Positions 43,089 to 54,100 of a stretch of 64,000 bases of DNA are shown here, one piece after another. Below the pieces are notes generated by a model. The model was not told the DNA's origin. It saw nothing but the letters and a program-made list of their open reading frames with translations, and did no database searches. Origin of the DNA: Winogradskyella marincola (GTDB lineage Bacteria > Bacteroidota > Bacteroidia > Flavobacteriales > Flavobacteriaceae); the NCBI RefSeq assembly GCF_029624125.1, contig NZ_JARSBN010000001.1, positions 389,901 to 453,900 on the forward strand, written 5' to 3'. The stretch's first letter is position 1; every line of letters begins with the position of its first letter. The position numbers were made by a program, and so were the translations under genes.

Positions 43089-44537
43089 ATGGAGAAAATA
43101 ATTGACGAAAACAAACAAGGTGAAGCCTTGATTTTAGACCAAAAAGACGGCAACAAAAAAAAGTTGTTTATTGAGAGTTACGGTTGCCAAATGAACTTTA
43201 GCGACAGTGAAATTGTAGCTTCTATACTGTCTAATCAAGGATACAACACAACACAAAACCTGGAAGATGCTGATTTGGTTTTGGTAAACACATGCTCTAT
43301 TAGAGACAAAGCTGAGCAAACGGTTAGAAAACGCCTTAAATACTACGATAAAATCAAGGATAAAAACCCATCAATGAAAGTTGGTGTTTTAGGCTGTATG
43401 GCAGAGCGACTAAAAACTAAGTTTTTAGATGAAGAAAAAATCGTTGACTTAGTTGTTGGCCCAGATGCTTATAAAGATTTACCAAATCTTTTAGCAGATG
43501 TTGATGAAGGTAGAGATGCTATTAACGTTATCTTATCTAAAGAAGAGACTTATGGAGACATTTCACCTGTAAGATTAAACAGTAATGGTGTTAGCGCTTT
43601 TGTATCTATAACCAGAGGTTGCGATAACATGTGTACGTTTTGTGTGGTTCCTTTTACCAGAGGACGAGAGCGCAGTAGAGACCCTCAAAGTGTTATAGAA
43701 GAAGTAAACGACTTATGGAACAAAGGTTATAAAGAAGTTACCCTTTTAGGACAAAATGTTGATAGTTACTTATGGTATGGTGGTGGCCTTAAAAAAGATT
43801 TTGAAAAAGCTTCTGATCTACAAAAAGCTACCGCTGTAAATTTTGCTAATCTTCTTGAGCTGTGCGCCAAAGCACAACCTAAAATGCGTTTTAGATTCTC
43901 AACATCTAATCCTCAGGACATGACTTTAGATGTTATTGAGACTATGGCTAAGTATGAAAACATCTGTAACTATATACACTTACCTGTACAAAGCGGAAGT
44001 AATCGTATTCTTAAAGAAATGAATCGTTTACACACACGCGAAGAGTACTTTGAACTTATAGATAATATACAACGTATTATTCCAGACGTTGCTATAAGCC
44101 AAGATATGATTGCTGGTTTTCCTACAGAAACTGAAGAAGACCACCAAGATACCTTAACGCTTATGGAATACGTAAAATATGATTACGGTTTTATGTTTGC
44201 TTACTCTGAGCGCCCTGGTACACTGGCTGGCAGAAAAATGGAAGACGATGTACCTGCAGATGTAAAACAACGACGTCTTAACGAGATACAAGCGCTACAA
44301 CGCAGACATAGTTTATATAGAACACAACAACATGTAGGCAAAGTAGAAGAAATTTTAATAGAAAAATCTTCTAAAAAATCTGACGAACACTGGTCTGGTA
44401 GAAACAGCCAAAATATGGTTGCTGTTTTTCCAAAAGAACATTACAAACCAGGTGACTTTGTTAACGTAAAAATATTAGACTGCACAAGTGCCACACTTAT
44501 TGGTGAGGCTGTAGGCTATTCAAAAAACAACTCTTAA
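43089..44537 (+). CDS. miaB: tRNA-2-methylthio-N6-dimethylallyladenosine synthase MiaB
   Basis: 482 residues, a radical-SAM methylthiotransferase that adds a 2-methylthio group to i6A37 of tRNA. The N-terminal UPF0004 domain holds three Cys ([21 protein letters not shown]) for one Fe-S cluster. The radical-SAM motif is [12 protein letters not shown] (CxxxCxxC). The TRAM domain is at the end ([20 protein letters not shown]). Its own promoter is clear. The downstream genes run in the same direction. Confidence 0.96.
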   Translation: MEKIIDENKQGEALILDQKDGNKKKLFIESYGCQMNFSDSEIVASILSNQGYNTTQNLEDADLVLVNTCSIRDKAEQTVRKRLKYYDKIKDKNPSMKVGVLGCMAERLKTKFLDEEKIVDLVVGPDAYKDLPNLLADVDEGRDAINVILSKEETYGDISPVRLNSNGVSAFVSITRGCDNMCTFCVVPFTRGRERSRDPQSVIEEVNDLWNKGYKEVTLLGQNVDSYLWYGGGLKKDFEKASDLQKATAVNFANLLELCAKAQPKMRFRFSTSNPQDMTLDVIETMAKYENICNYIHLPVQSGSNRILKEMNRLHTREEYFELIDNIQRIIPDVAISQDMIAGFPTETEEDHQDTLTLMEYVKYDYGFMFAYSERPGTLAGRKMEDDVPADVKQRRLNEIQALQRRHSLYRTQQHVGKVEEILIEKSSKKSDEHWSGRNSQNMVAVFPKEHYKPGDFVNVKILDCTSATLIGEAVGYSKNNS

Positions 44538-44549
44538 TCAATCTTATTC

Positions 44550-45485
44550 ATGAAAAAAATCTTATTATTACTTTGTGCATTTACTTTAGTAACAGCTTGT
44601 GAAAACGAACCTTTAGATTCTGATTTAGCTGGAGGTCCAAGCAATGGTGGCGGTAACAATGGAGGTAGCAACAGTGCAGATCTTACATTATCTATGTATG
44701 AGCTAGACACAGACACTTCTATTAATTTCTTTGGTCTTCCTATACGTACAATTACAAATTCTGACCTTAATATTTCAGACAATAAAATTGTATCAAGTAC
44801 AACAGTTTTTGAATTTGAAGGAGCTCCAAACGAAACAGAAAACCAAACCTTTACTCGTAATGCTCAAGGACAAATAACAAGTAATGTATCTGTAAACTCT
44901 AATGGTACAACTACCAATGAATATATCATTACATACACCAACGGACAAATCTCACAAATTACGTACGACTATTTTGAAGATGACTTTGAAGACTACGTTT
45001 ACAACTTCACATACGACGGTAACTTAATTACAAGAACTGTTGAAGGCTCAAGCATTTCTACAGTATTTACAATAGATGGGTTTGACAGAGTTATAAAAAA
45101 GGAATCTTTTGATGGTACTACTTCTATACAAGTAGAAACAATTACCTATAATGGACTTGGCAATATTAACAACAGTGTAGGCACAGGTGAGTTAGACAGT
45201 AACTATACCTATGCTTTTGACGACAATACCAACCCATTACAAGTTGTATACAACGACAATTACCTATTAAACTTTTTAAGTGATGACTATTCTGACGAAA
45301 TAGGACCTATAATTGCTCAGTTTCACTCTACAAACAATTGGAATGGAGCTACATTTAACGGAGACACCTTCACTTTTGATTTAGCGTACAACACAGCCGG
45401 AAGAATTACAAGTCGTGATATTGCTTACGATTTTGGAGCTGATTTAATGATAGAAATTAACGAAAGATTTAACTACGTTAATTAA
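44550..45485 (+). CDS. Lipoprotein with YD-like beta repeats
   Basis: 311 residues, a lipoprotein (signal MKKILLLLCAFTLVTAC, Cys 17). A Gly/Asn-rich linker (GGPSNGGGNNGGSN) follows, then repeated strands of the form ITYTNGQISQITYDY, ITRTVEGSS and AYNTAGRITSRDIAY, resembling RHS/YD-type or DUF4595-like beta repeats. It is probably surface exposed. It is 12 bases after miaB and 2 bases before the sigma-54 activator. Function unknown. Confidence 0.7.
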   Translation: MKKILLLLCAFTLVTACENEPLDSDLAGGPSNGGGNNGGSNSADLTLSMYELDTDTSINFFGLPIRTITNSDLNISDNKIVSSTTVFEFEGAPNETENQTFTRNAQGQITSNVSVNSNGTTTNEYIITYTNGQISQITYDYFEDDFEDYVYNFTYDGNLITRTVEGSSISTVFTIDGFDRVIKKESFDGTTSIQVETITYNGLGNINNSVGTGELDSNYTYAFDDNTNPLQVVYNDNYLLNFLSDDYSDEIGPIIAQFHSTNNWNGATFNGDTFTFDLAYNTAGRITSRDIAYDFGADLMIEINERFNYVN

Positions 45486-45487
45486 AC

Positions 45488-46753
45488 ATGGAATCCATAC
45501 AAGCCATAAAACAACGCTTCGGCATTATTGGTAACGACCCTAAACTCAATCGTGCCATAGAAAAAGCCATTCAGGTTGCTGCAACAGATATTTCTGTATT
45601 GGTAACTGGAGAAAGTGGTGTTGGTAAAGAGAGTATTCCAAAAATTATACACCAACTTTCTCACAGAAAGCACGGCAAATATATTGCTGTAAACTGTGGT
45701 GCTATACCAGAAGGCACTATAGACAGTGAGTTGTTTGGTCACGAAAAAGGTGCGTTTACAGGTGCTACACAAACACGTTCTGGTTATTTTGAAGTTGCAG
45801 ATGGCGGAACCATCTTTTTAGATGAAGTTGGTGAATTACCATTAACAACACAAGTACGTTTGCTTCGTGTTTTAGAAAATGGAGAGTTTATTAAGGTAGG
45901 TTCTAGTAAGGTCCAAAAAACCAATGTAAGAATCGTAGCAGCTACAAACGTTAATATGTTTGAAGCTATTAAGAAAGAAAGGTTTAGAGAAGATCTTTAC
46001 TACCGTTTAAGTACTATAGAAATCAATCTTCCTGCTTTGAGAGAACGCAAGGAAGACATTCATTTATTGTTTAGAAAATTTGCAAGCGACTTTGCTCTAA
46101 AATATAAAATGCCAACAGTAAAATTAACTGATGATGCTGTTGCTTTACTTTTAAAATACCGTTGGAATGGTAACATTCGTCAATTACGAAATGTCGCAGA
46201 GCAAGTTTCTGTTTTAGAACACAACCGCACTATTAATGCAATTACACTTCAGAATTATTTACCAAACACAGGTTCTAACTTACCTGCTGTAATAAATACA
46301 TCTAAATCTGAAAGTGATTTTAGCAGTGAAAGAGAAATACTTTATAAGGTTTTATTCGACATGAAAAGTGATTTGAATGACCTTAAAAAGTTAACCATGG
46401 AACTCATGAAGTCTGGAAGTGTTTCTGATGTTCAGAAAGATAACGAGCATCTTATTCAGAAAATCTATGGTAATGACGATGATGAAGATTTTGAAAACAC
46501 TGTTGAAGATTTAGAAGTTCTATCTATACCTGAGCACTCTGAGGTTAACGAACCTTTATCTACTGATGTAGATGACAAATATCATTTTGCTGAAGAAATT
46601 GAGGAAGAAGAAACTTTATCGCTACAAGACAAGGAGTTAGAACTCATAAAAAAGTCTTTAGAACGCCATAACGGAAAGAGAAAACTCGCTGCATCAGAGC
46701 TTGGAATAAGCGAACGTACACTTTACAGAAAAATAAAGCAATACGATCTTTAA
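45488..46753 (+). CDS. Sigma-54-dependent transcription activator without sensory domain
   Basis: 421 residues. The AAA+ domain starts within the first 40 residues: Walker A GESGVGKES, sigma-54 contact loop GAFTGA, Walker B GGTIFLDEVGELP, then YRLSTIEINLPALRERKEDI. An acidic linker (about 300-385) precedes a Fis-type helix-turn-helix at the C-terminus (RKLAASELGISERTLYRKIK). With no receiver, GAF or PAS domain at the N-terminus it resembles PspF-like or constitutive activators. Its target is not given by position, but a sigma-54-like promoter lies before groES, 2 kb downstream. It begins 2 bases after the lipoprotein. Confidence 0.92.
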   Translation: MESIQAIKQRFGIIGNDPKLNRAIEKAIQVAATDISVLVTGESGVGKESIPKIIHQLSHRKHGKYIAVNCGAIPEGTIDSELFGHEKGAFTGATQTRSGYFEVADGGTIFLDEVGELPLTTQVRLLRVLENGEFIKVGSSKVQKTNVRIVAATNVNMFEAIKKERFREDLYYRLSTIEINLPALRERKEDIHLLFRKFASDFALKYKMPTVKLTDDAVALLLKYRWNGNIRQLRNVAEQVSVLEHNRTINAITLQNYLPNTGSNLPAVINTSKSESDFSSEREILYKVLFDMKSDLNDLKKLTMELMKSGSVSDVQKDNEHLIQKIYGNDDDEDFENTVEDLEVLSIPEHSEVNEPLSTDVDDKYHFAEEIEEEETLSLQDKELELIKKSLERHNGKRKLAASELGISERTLYRKIKQYDL

Positions 46754-46820
46754 GAAAAGATTAGGACAATATTAGCACTATAAACAAAGCTAACACGTTC
46801 AGATAATAAAAAAACGCTAC

Positions 46821-47324
46821 ATGAGATTATTAAAATATATCAGCATACTATTTCTTTCGCTAGCACTTACTGGTTGTGGCATATATTCCTTTACTGGTGC
46901 AGACACAGGTGATGCAAAGACATTTCAAGTAAACTTCTTTCAGAATAATGCTGAATTGGTAGAACCTGGTTTAGATATAGATTTTACAAATGCACTTCAA
47001 GATTTAGTACAAAATCAAACAAGTTTAAGTTTAGTTACAACAGGAGGTGATTTACTTTTTGAAGGTGAAATTGTTGAATACAGAATCGCTCCAATGACAG
47101 CAACATCAGACAACAAAGCAGCACAAAACAGACTAACTGTAAGCGTCAATGTTAGATATTTCAACACCTTAGACGAAGAAAAGGATTTTGAACAACGTTT
47201 TTCATTTTTCTATGATTTTGATGCCAATGCTCAACTTATTGGCGGCACTAAAGATGAAGCATTTGAGGTTATTTTTGAACGATTAACTCAAGATATATTC
47301 AATGCATCTTTAGCCAATTGGTAA
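46821..47324 (+). CDS. lptE: LPS-assembly lipoprotein LptE
   Basis: 167 residues, a lipoprotein (LALTGC, Cys 19) with the Bacteroidota LptE pattern: GIYSFTGADTGDAKTFQVNF, LQDLVQNQTSLSLV and LTVSVNVRYFNTLDEE. LptE plugs the LptD barrel and inserts lipopolysaccharide or lipooligosaccharide in the outer membrane. It is 67 bases after the sigma-54 activator. The next gene begins 3 bases after its stop, so translation is probably coupled. Confidence 0.85.
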   Translation: MRLLKYISILFLSLALTGCGIYSFTGADTGDAKTFQVNFFQNNAELVEPGLDIDFTNALQDLVQNQTSLSLVTTGGDLLFEGEIVEYRIAPMTATSDNKAAQNRLTVSVNVRYFNTLDEEKDFEQRFSFFYDFDANAQLIGGTKDEAFEVIFERLTQDIFNASLANW

Positions 47325-47327
47325 TAT

Positions 47328-48254
47328 ATGCAACTAAAAGAATTAACATATTTACTTCAGCATCCTGAAGCTGTTACAGCGTCTCAAACCGATGCGCTCT
47401 TGACTAAAACTAATGAGTATCCTTACTTTCAGCCCTTACGTGCCTTATACCTTAAAGGTCTTAAGCAAAAGGAAAGCTTCAAATACAACAATGCTTTAAA
47501 AGTAACAGCTGCTCATACCGCAGACCGTAGTGTTTTGTTCGATTATATTACTTCTGAAGTATTTAACCAGAATGAAATTTCTAATCATATCAAACAAAAT
47601 TCTGAGCATATAAAAGCTCTGGAAGTTAATGAAGCTGATGATATTTCTGTAAATAAAAGTGTTACCATTGATGATGCACTAAAAGAACACATTAAAGCAA
47701 CTGAAGGTGTTTTAGACCCAAATTTATTTGAAATAAAACCTCAACAGCAACCAACCAAAAAAGAGGAAACTCCAAAAATTGAAGATTCTATAATTTCGGT
47801 TGATGTAAAAAACATAACACCAGAAGAAAAACTCAATATTGGAAAACCTCTAGAGTTTAATAAAAATGAAAGTCATTCTTTTACAGAGTGGTTAAAAATT
47901 ACAAGTTTTAGACCTATTGAAAGGGAAACAGAAACTCAAACAGAAGAAACAAAAAAAGAGTACACAACGCAACCACTAGCCAATAAACTAGATCTTATTG
48001 ACAAGTTTATAAGCGAAAACCCTAAGATAAAACCAGTTGCCAGTCATACACCAAAGCCCAAATTAGTAAATAATAACGATGATGTTTCTGACAGTTTAAT
48101 GACAGAAACTTTAGCCAGAATTTATTTAGAACAAAAAAACTACGACAAGGCTATTCAATCTTATAAAATTTTAAGTTTGAAATATCCAGAAAAAAGTAGT
48201 TTCTTTGCAGACCAAATAAAATTGGTAGAAGAATTAAAAGATAATACTATATAA
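47328..48254 (+). CDS. Hypothetical protein with C-terminal TPR-like repeat
   Basis: 308 residues, no signal peptide. The N-terminal 60 residues are helical (LTYLLQHPEAVTASQTDALL and SYFQPLRALYLKGLK type), the middle is a low-complexity Glu/Lys/Pro/Thr linker, and the last 40 residues look like one or two TPRs (ETLARIYLEQKNYDKAIQSY). This layout is common next to lptE-secG in flavobacteria. Function unknown, probably a cytoplasmic assembly factor for neighbouring envelope genes. Confidence 0.75.
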   Translation: MQLKELTYLLQHPEAVTASQTDALLTKTNEYPYFQPLRALYLKGLKQKESFKYNNALKVTAAHTADRSVLFDYITSEVFNQNEISNHIKQNSEHIKALEVNEADDISVNKSVTIDDALKEHIKATEGVLDPNLFEIKPQQQPTKKEETPKIEDSIISVDVKNITPEEKLNIGKPLEFNKNESHSFTEWLKITSFRPIERETETQTEETKKEYTTQPLANKLDLIDKFISENPKIKPVASHTPKPKLVNNNDDVSDSLMTETLARIYLEQKNYDKAIQSYKILSLKYPEKSSFFADQIKLVEELKDNTI

Positions 48255-48255
48255 A

Positions 48256-48594
48256 ATGTTTACAATATTTTTAATCTTAATCGTAGCAGTAGCCTTTCTA
48301 TTGGTAGTAGTAATTATGGTACAAAACCCTAAAGGAGGAGGTTTATCATCTTCTTTTGGTGGCGGAGGCACACAACAATTAGGTGGTGTAAAAAAGACAG
48401 GTGACTTCTTAGACAAAAGTACTTGGTTTTTAGGTACAGCATTAATTGTTTTAATCCTTGCATCAAACTTAACTATTCCTTCAGACAACAATATTGACTC
48501 TAAAGCTTTAGACGAAAAAGAAGCTGTTGAAATGCCTGCATCAACTCCTGCAAGCACAGAAGATGCTGGTACTACTGACGGTACAGGGAATTAA
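48256..48594 (+). CDS. secG: Preprotein translocase subunit SecG
   Basis: 112 residues: TM1 at about 2-20 (FLILIVAVAFLLVVVIMVQ), the conserved NPKGGGLSSSFGGGGTQQLG loop, TM2 at about 58-76, and a long acidic tail that is usual in Bacteroidota. SecG helps the SecYE channel. One base separates it from the previous stop. It is followed by a strong terminator. Confidence 0.95.
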   Translation: MFTIFLILIVAVAFLLVVVIMVQNPKGGGLSSSFGGGGTQQLGGVKKTGDFLDKSTWFLGTALIVLILASNLTIPSDNNIDSKALDEKEAVEMPASTPASTEDAGTTDGTGN

Positions 48595-48621
48595 TAATTC
48601 CTTTTATTAACAATACTACTA

Positions 48622-48647
48622 AGCCAACTATATAGTTGGCTTTTTTT
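48622..48647 (+). terminator. Terminator after secG
   Basis: A perfect palindrome AGCCAACTATATAGTTGGCT followed by a run of seven T, 27 bases after the secG stop. It separates the lptE-secG unit from groES. Confidence 0.9.
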
Positions 48648-48683
48648 ATGCTTCATATTTTAGGCAGACAAGTCTATCTGAAA

Positions 48684-48735
48684 GTTTGTCAGTCTGTTTG
48701 TCTTGGCATAATTTTCGAATAACGCTATAGCGTTA
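48684..48735 (+). promoter_or_regulatory. groESL control region: GTTTGTC repeats, sigma-54-like element, palindrome
   Basis: GTTTGTC occurs at 48684-48690 and 48696-48702 (12-bp period). It is followed by TTGGCATAATTTTCGAA at 48703-48719, which resembles the sigma-54 -24/-12 pattern (TTGGCA strong; the -12 GC is degenerate). Then comes a perfect 16-bp palindrome TAACGCTATAGCGTTA at 48720-48735, which would lie at the start of the leader. No TAnnTTTG is evident, nor a CIRCE element. Confidence 0.45.
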
Positions 48736-48770
48736 AAACAAATTTTAATTAATCAAAAATATTATAACAA

Positions 48771-49046
48771 ATGGCTTTAAACATTAAACCTTTAGCAGAC
48801 AGAGTTCTTGTAGAACCAAAGGAAGCTGAGACAAAAACAGCTTCTGGTATTATTATTCCAGATAATGCAAAAGAAAAACCGCAAAAAGGGACTGTTGTTG
48901 CTGTTGGCAATGGCAAGAAGGATGAACCTTTAACCGTTAAAGTTGGCGATACTGTACTTTACGGAAAGTATGGTGGCACTGAGTTAAAGTTAGAAGGTAA
49001 AGACTATTTAATAATGCGCGAAAGCGACATTTTAGCAATTGTTTAA
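48771..49046 (+). CDS. groES: Co-chaperonin GroES
   Basis: 91 residues. It is the 10-kDa lid of the GroEL chamber, with the typical start [20 protein letters not shown], the mobile loop [16 protein letters not shown], and [19 protein letters not shown]. It is first of the groES-groEL pair. The 104-base spacer before groEL is built of related dyad units (see 49051-49138). Confidence 0.98.
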   Translation: MALNIKPLADRVLVEPKEAETKTASGIIIPDNAKEKPQKGTVVAVGNGKKDEPLTVKVGDTVLYGKYGGTELKLEGKDYLIMRESDILAIV

Positions 49047-49050
49047 AAAC

Positions 49051-49138
49051 TTTAGCTATTAGCCCTTGGCTTTTAGCACCTAAAATCAATTAATAAACTT
49101 ATAAGCCTATAGCAAATAGCTAGAGGCAAAAAGCTAAA
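49051..49138. repeat. Inverted repeat of GCTATTNGC-type units between groES and groEL
   Basis: The left part, beginning TTTAGCTATTAGCC, and the right part, ending GGCAAAAAGCTAAA, pair around an AT-rich loop; internally GGCTTTTAGC and GCCTATAGC/AATAGCTAG units recur. It looks like a REP-like flavobacterial repeat and could fold into an attenuating hairpin. Confidence 0.55.
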
Positions 49139-49144
49139 AATTAA

Positions 49145-50782
<1,638 letters not shown>

Positions 50783-50842
50783 GTCGAACACTTCGGCAAG
50801 CAATAAACTCAATGTTTTAGATAGAATTGTTGAGTTTGAATA

Positions 50843-50888
50843 GTAAAGACAAAAGCCTTTGATTTTCATCAAAGGCTTTTGTCTTTAC
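50843..50888 (+). terminator. Very stable stem-loop after groEL
   Basis: A 21-bp perfect stem with a TTTC loop, arms 50843-50863 and 50868-50888 (core AAAAGCCTTTGAT / ATCAAAGGCTTTT). The right arm is T-rich. It probably ends groESL transcription and blocks read-through from the opposite strand. Confidence 0.8.
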
Positions 50889-50920
50889 AGAATATATTAA
50901 ATTGAAATTTAATTAAATAT

Positions 50921-50944
50921 AAAAACCACCTCTTTTGGAGGTGG
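50921..50944 (-). terminator. Second terminator of the 28-residue gene
   Basis: On the - strand CCACCTC, loop CAAAA, GAGGTGG, then TTTTTATATTT: a classic intrinsic terminator. Confidence 0.8.
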
Positions 50945-50961
50945 AATCTCAATCAATTTAC

Positions 50962-50991
50962 CAAAAAAATTAGGCTTATATACAATAAGCC
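50962..50991 (-). terminator. First terminator of the 28-residue gene
   Basis: On the - strand GGCTTA, 7-base loop, TAAGCC, then TAATTTTTTT, beginning 10 bases after the stop codon at 51002. Confidence 0.7.
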
Positions 50992-51001
50992 AACCACAAA
51001 A

Positions 51002-51088
51002 TTACTTCTTCTTTGGAGAAGCCTGTGGAGTCTTCTTAGGCGCTTGTTTAGGCGCTGAAGACTTGCCTTTAGACTGTGTTTGTCCCAT
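51002..51088 (-). CDS. Very small basic protein (28 residues)
   Basis: ATG at 51088, stop at 51002-51004. The product begins MGQTQSKGKSSAPKQAPKK and ends PQASPKKK: 8 Lys, 4 Pro, no acidic residue. Support for a real gene comes from the two tandem intrinsic terminators directly downstream on the same strand and from the 190-base stretch, otherwise without a gene, that holds it. The pattern of Lys/Pro/Ala/Ser resembles disordered nucleic-acid-binding tails. I do not recognise a named family. It would be skipped by a usual length cut-off. Confidence 0.6.
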   Translation of the reverse strand: MGQTQSKGKSSAPKQAPKKTPQASPKKK

Positions 51089-51190
51089 AACTTATATGTT
51101 TTAAAAGAACATATTAAAGGTATAGAAAAAGCAAATCCGTGATATTTTCGTTGGCAAATATTTAACTAAAATTTAGAGAAAGAATGCAAA

Positions 51191-54100
51191 CTAACGCATC
51201 ACTATTTTCTCTGATAAACTAACTCCTGATTTTAACTTTAAATCTATGATATAAACACCGGTACTACACTCTTGTAGTTTAAGGCCTTTTTCTATTTTTG
51301 AAACAGAAACCTCATTGTAACTCTGCACTTTTTGTCCTACGATATTAGTTACAGACAATTCAGACACATCTTCTTGCAGTCCTTTAGCATATAACACATT
51401 GGTACCATTAGCTACAAATATTTTTACATTTTCACCTTCAAAATCATCTACTGAAAGAGATTCTTCTTGAGAAAACACAATTTTAAATCTATCATTAATC
51501 TCTCCTGCCACATCTGATAAAAACTCATAATCAGAATTTTTTAAATCAATATAAATATTGTTGTGTACATCATACAAGTATATATTTATATCATCTGATA
51601 TATTTTCGGTTTCTACCATTTCTAATGTAAATGTTTCTACACCATCACTATTTAAAACCAAGCTGACTTCTTTTTCTGGAGTTATAGATGAGTATGATTG
51701 AATAACATAATGCTCACCATTAAGAACAGTAGTTAAATCATTTGTGTTTGCATTATCTATTTTGGCATCGTAACCATAATCATATCCATCTGTAGTTACA
51801 TCGCTGAATGCCAATGCAAGTTCTCTAGATACTCCATTACTAATGGTTAATTTTAGTTTAATTAATTGAATTGTGTCTTCTTCAGCGTCTGTTGATGCTG
51901 TATTATTTACCTGATTAGCAGATCTAAAAAACACAGATTCGTTTAAATCTTCTTGCTTAAATATTCTCTGACCATTGTTAAACTCTACAGTTCCATCTGC
52001 TATAATTTCAGTCATAAAACCTTGTCCAACAGGAAGATATCTTGTAGGTGTTTTTGTTCCGCTTTGTACACCTGTATCGTTACCTAATACTCCTTCAAAT
52101 TGATACGCTCTCACTTTTGCGGCTTTATTCAAAATAGCATAACCACCTTCATATTCATCTAAAGCATGAGAATTTCCAGACCATTGCTCCCATAAATATA
52201 TCACTCCATTTGTTACAGCAACATTATCATCTATAAATTGATGAGCATCTATAGCCGAAGGATAAGGATTACCCAGCAAGTATTCTGTTTTAGAAACGCC
52301 TGGCACAGAACCTAAACCACCAACATCTGTAACACTTATTAGTACATCTCCATTATTTGGCTTGCCAGAAAAGATATACTCATAATCTAAACCTGCTGAT
52401 CCTGGTCCTTTTTGTGTATATCCTGTTCCTGCAGGAATATTAGTAGAAGGTGCCAAAGCTTGCCAATCATTATACGATAGTCCGTTTACATAGGAGTACA
52501 ACCAGTATGTACTCACTGTTACAGGCGAAGTAAGTGGCACATTATAACTACCTACAAATTGCACACTACCTGCAGAATCCTCTAACATAGATAGGTTAAA
52601 GTCGGTATTATTACTAATACTACTCTGCTGACCAACTGGCGAACTCCAATAATTATACCTATACATACTGGCATGACCTTGTTGTCTTCTTAAAATCTTA
52701 CCTGCACTTGTAACTGCTAGTTCGCTTTTATCAGATTGAATTAATTGAGAATCCTCCATTAAATCAATTGTTCCATTAAGCTCTAGATACAAAGAGTTAT
52801 TTAACTCATTTGTGCCATTTATAGTTAATGTTTTATTAGCATCGACTATAAGTCCTAAATGATTGTGTGAGGCAGATGTGCTTATATCATTTTTTACATG
52901 GACTATTGCCCAATCTTTATTTGGTAAGTCTGTAATATCCCAAACACTACCATTTTCCCATGTTGAAACATCGGTCCACAAACCATCGCTTACGGTTGTA
53001 TAAGGCATAGGAGCTCCTTGAGCTAATATTGAACTAGACGCTAAATTAAATGCATAGCCATTAGAAAGACCATTAGAGCCATCTATGATACGGTTACCTC
53101 TAATAGCATTAAGTGTATAATAAAGTGATAATGAAGACCAGTCTACCGTAGCATCTGTCACAGTATCTGTTATATCCTTAGGGATTACTGAGCCTGAAAC
53201 TTTACCAGAACCATTTACTATTTCTTGGTAAACCATTTGTTGTATTTGCTCATCTTCTAGCGCAACCGAAAAAACCCTGACCTCATCTATTTCACCTTCA
53301 AAATTATCGCCACTTAAAATTGAAGTTACATCACCACCTATATTAAAACTTGCTGCTGTTGTTACGCCTAATAAGGTATTACCAGAAACATCTATTAAAG
53401 AGTCTACAAGCTCACCATCAAAGTACATCTTAACGTTGCCATTTTTAAATGTCGTTGCTATATGATGCCATGACTGAGATGTATTTCCTATACCTGATTG
53501 TGTGAGATTAAGTCCGCCAACAAGGTTTCCTGCAAAATCGACACTTAAATCATCACCTAATACAGACAAACCTATAACTCCAGGCTGACCAATGATACCT
53601 GTTTGTAACAACTCTGTATCATTTGTGCGCTTTACCCAACACATTATAGTTACTTCTGGCAAACCACTAAGATCTAAATTAGTTTCTACAATATCATCTA
53701 CACCATCAAAAAGCAGAGAAAATGCACCCGAAAGCACATTTGGCTCTGCTATAGTAAAAAACTGACCATCTTCTAAGTCAATAAGGTTAAAGGTTAAAAT
53801 TTTAGTTGAGGAATTATATGAGCCTTGGTAGTTTTTAAAATTATTTAATCCAGTATTATCTGCAACATATAAATCTAAATTTGCTGCTACTGCATCTGAT
53901 ATCGCTGTAGATGATAAGTCAAAATCTAATTGCATGTTGCCTGTATCTGCAAGAGTTTCACTTACTTTCCATAATCTGTTTAGCATAGACACTGTTCTTC
54001 CTGGTGTACCTGTAGATGTTAATGTTGCAGGCAAACCATTGTTACCGACTAACAAAAATCCATTGTCTGTACTTAAGCTTCCTGCCTCACCTTCTAAAGT

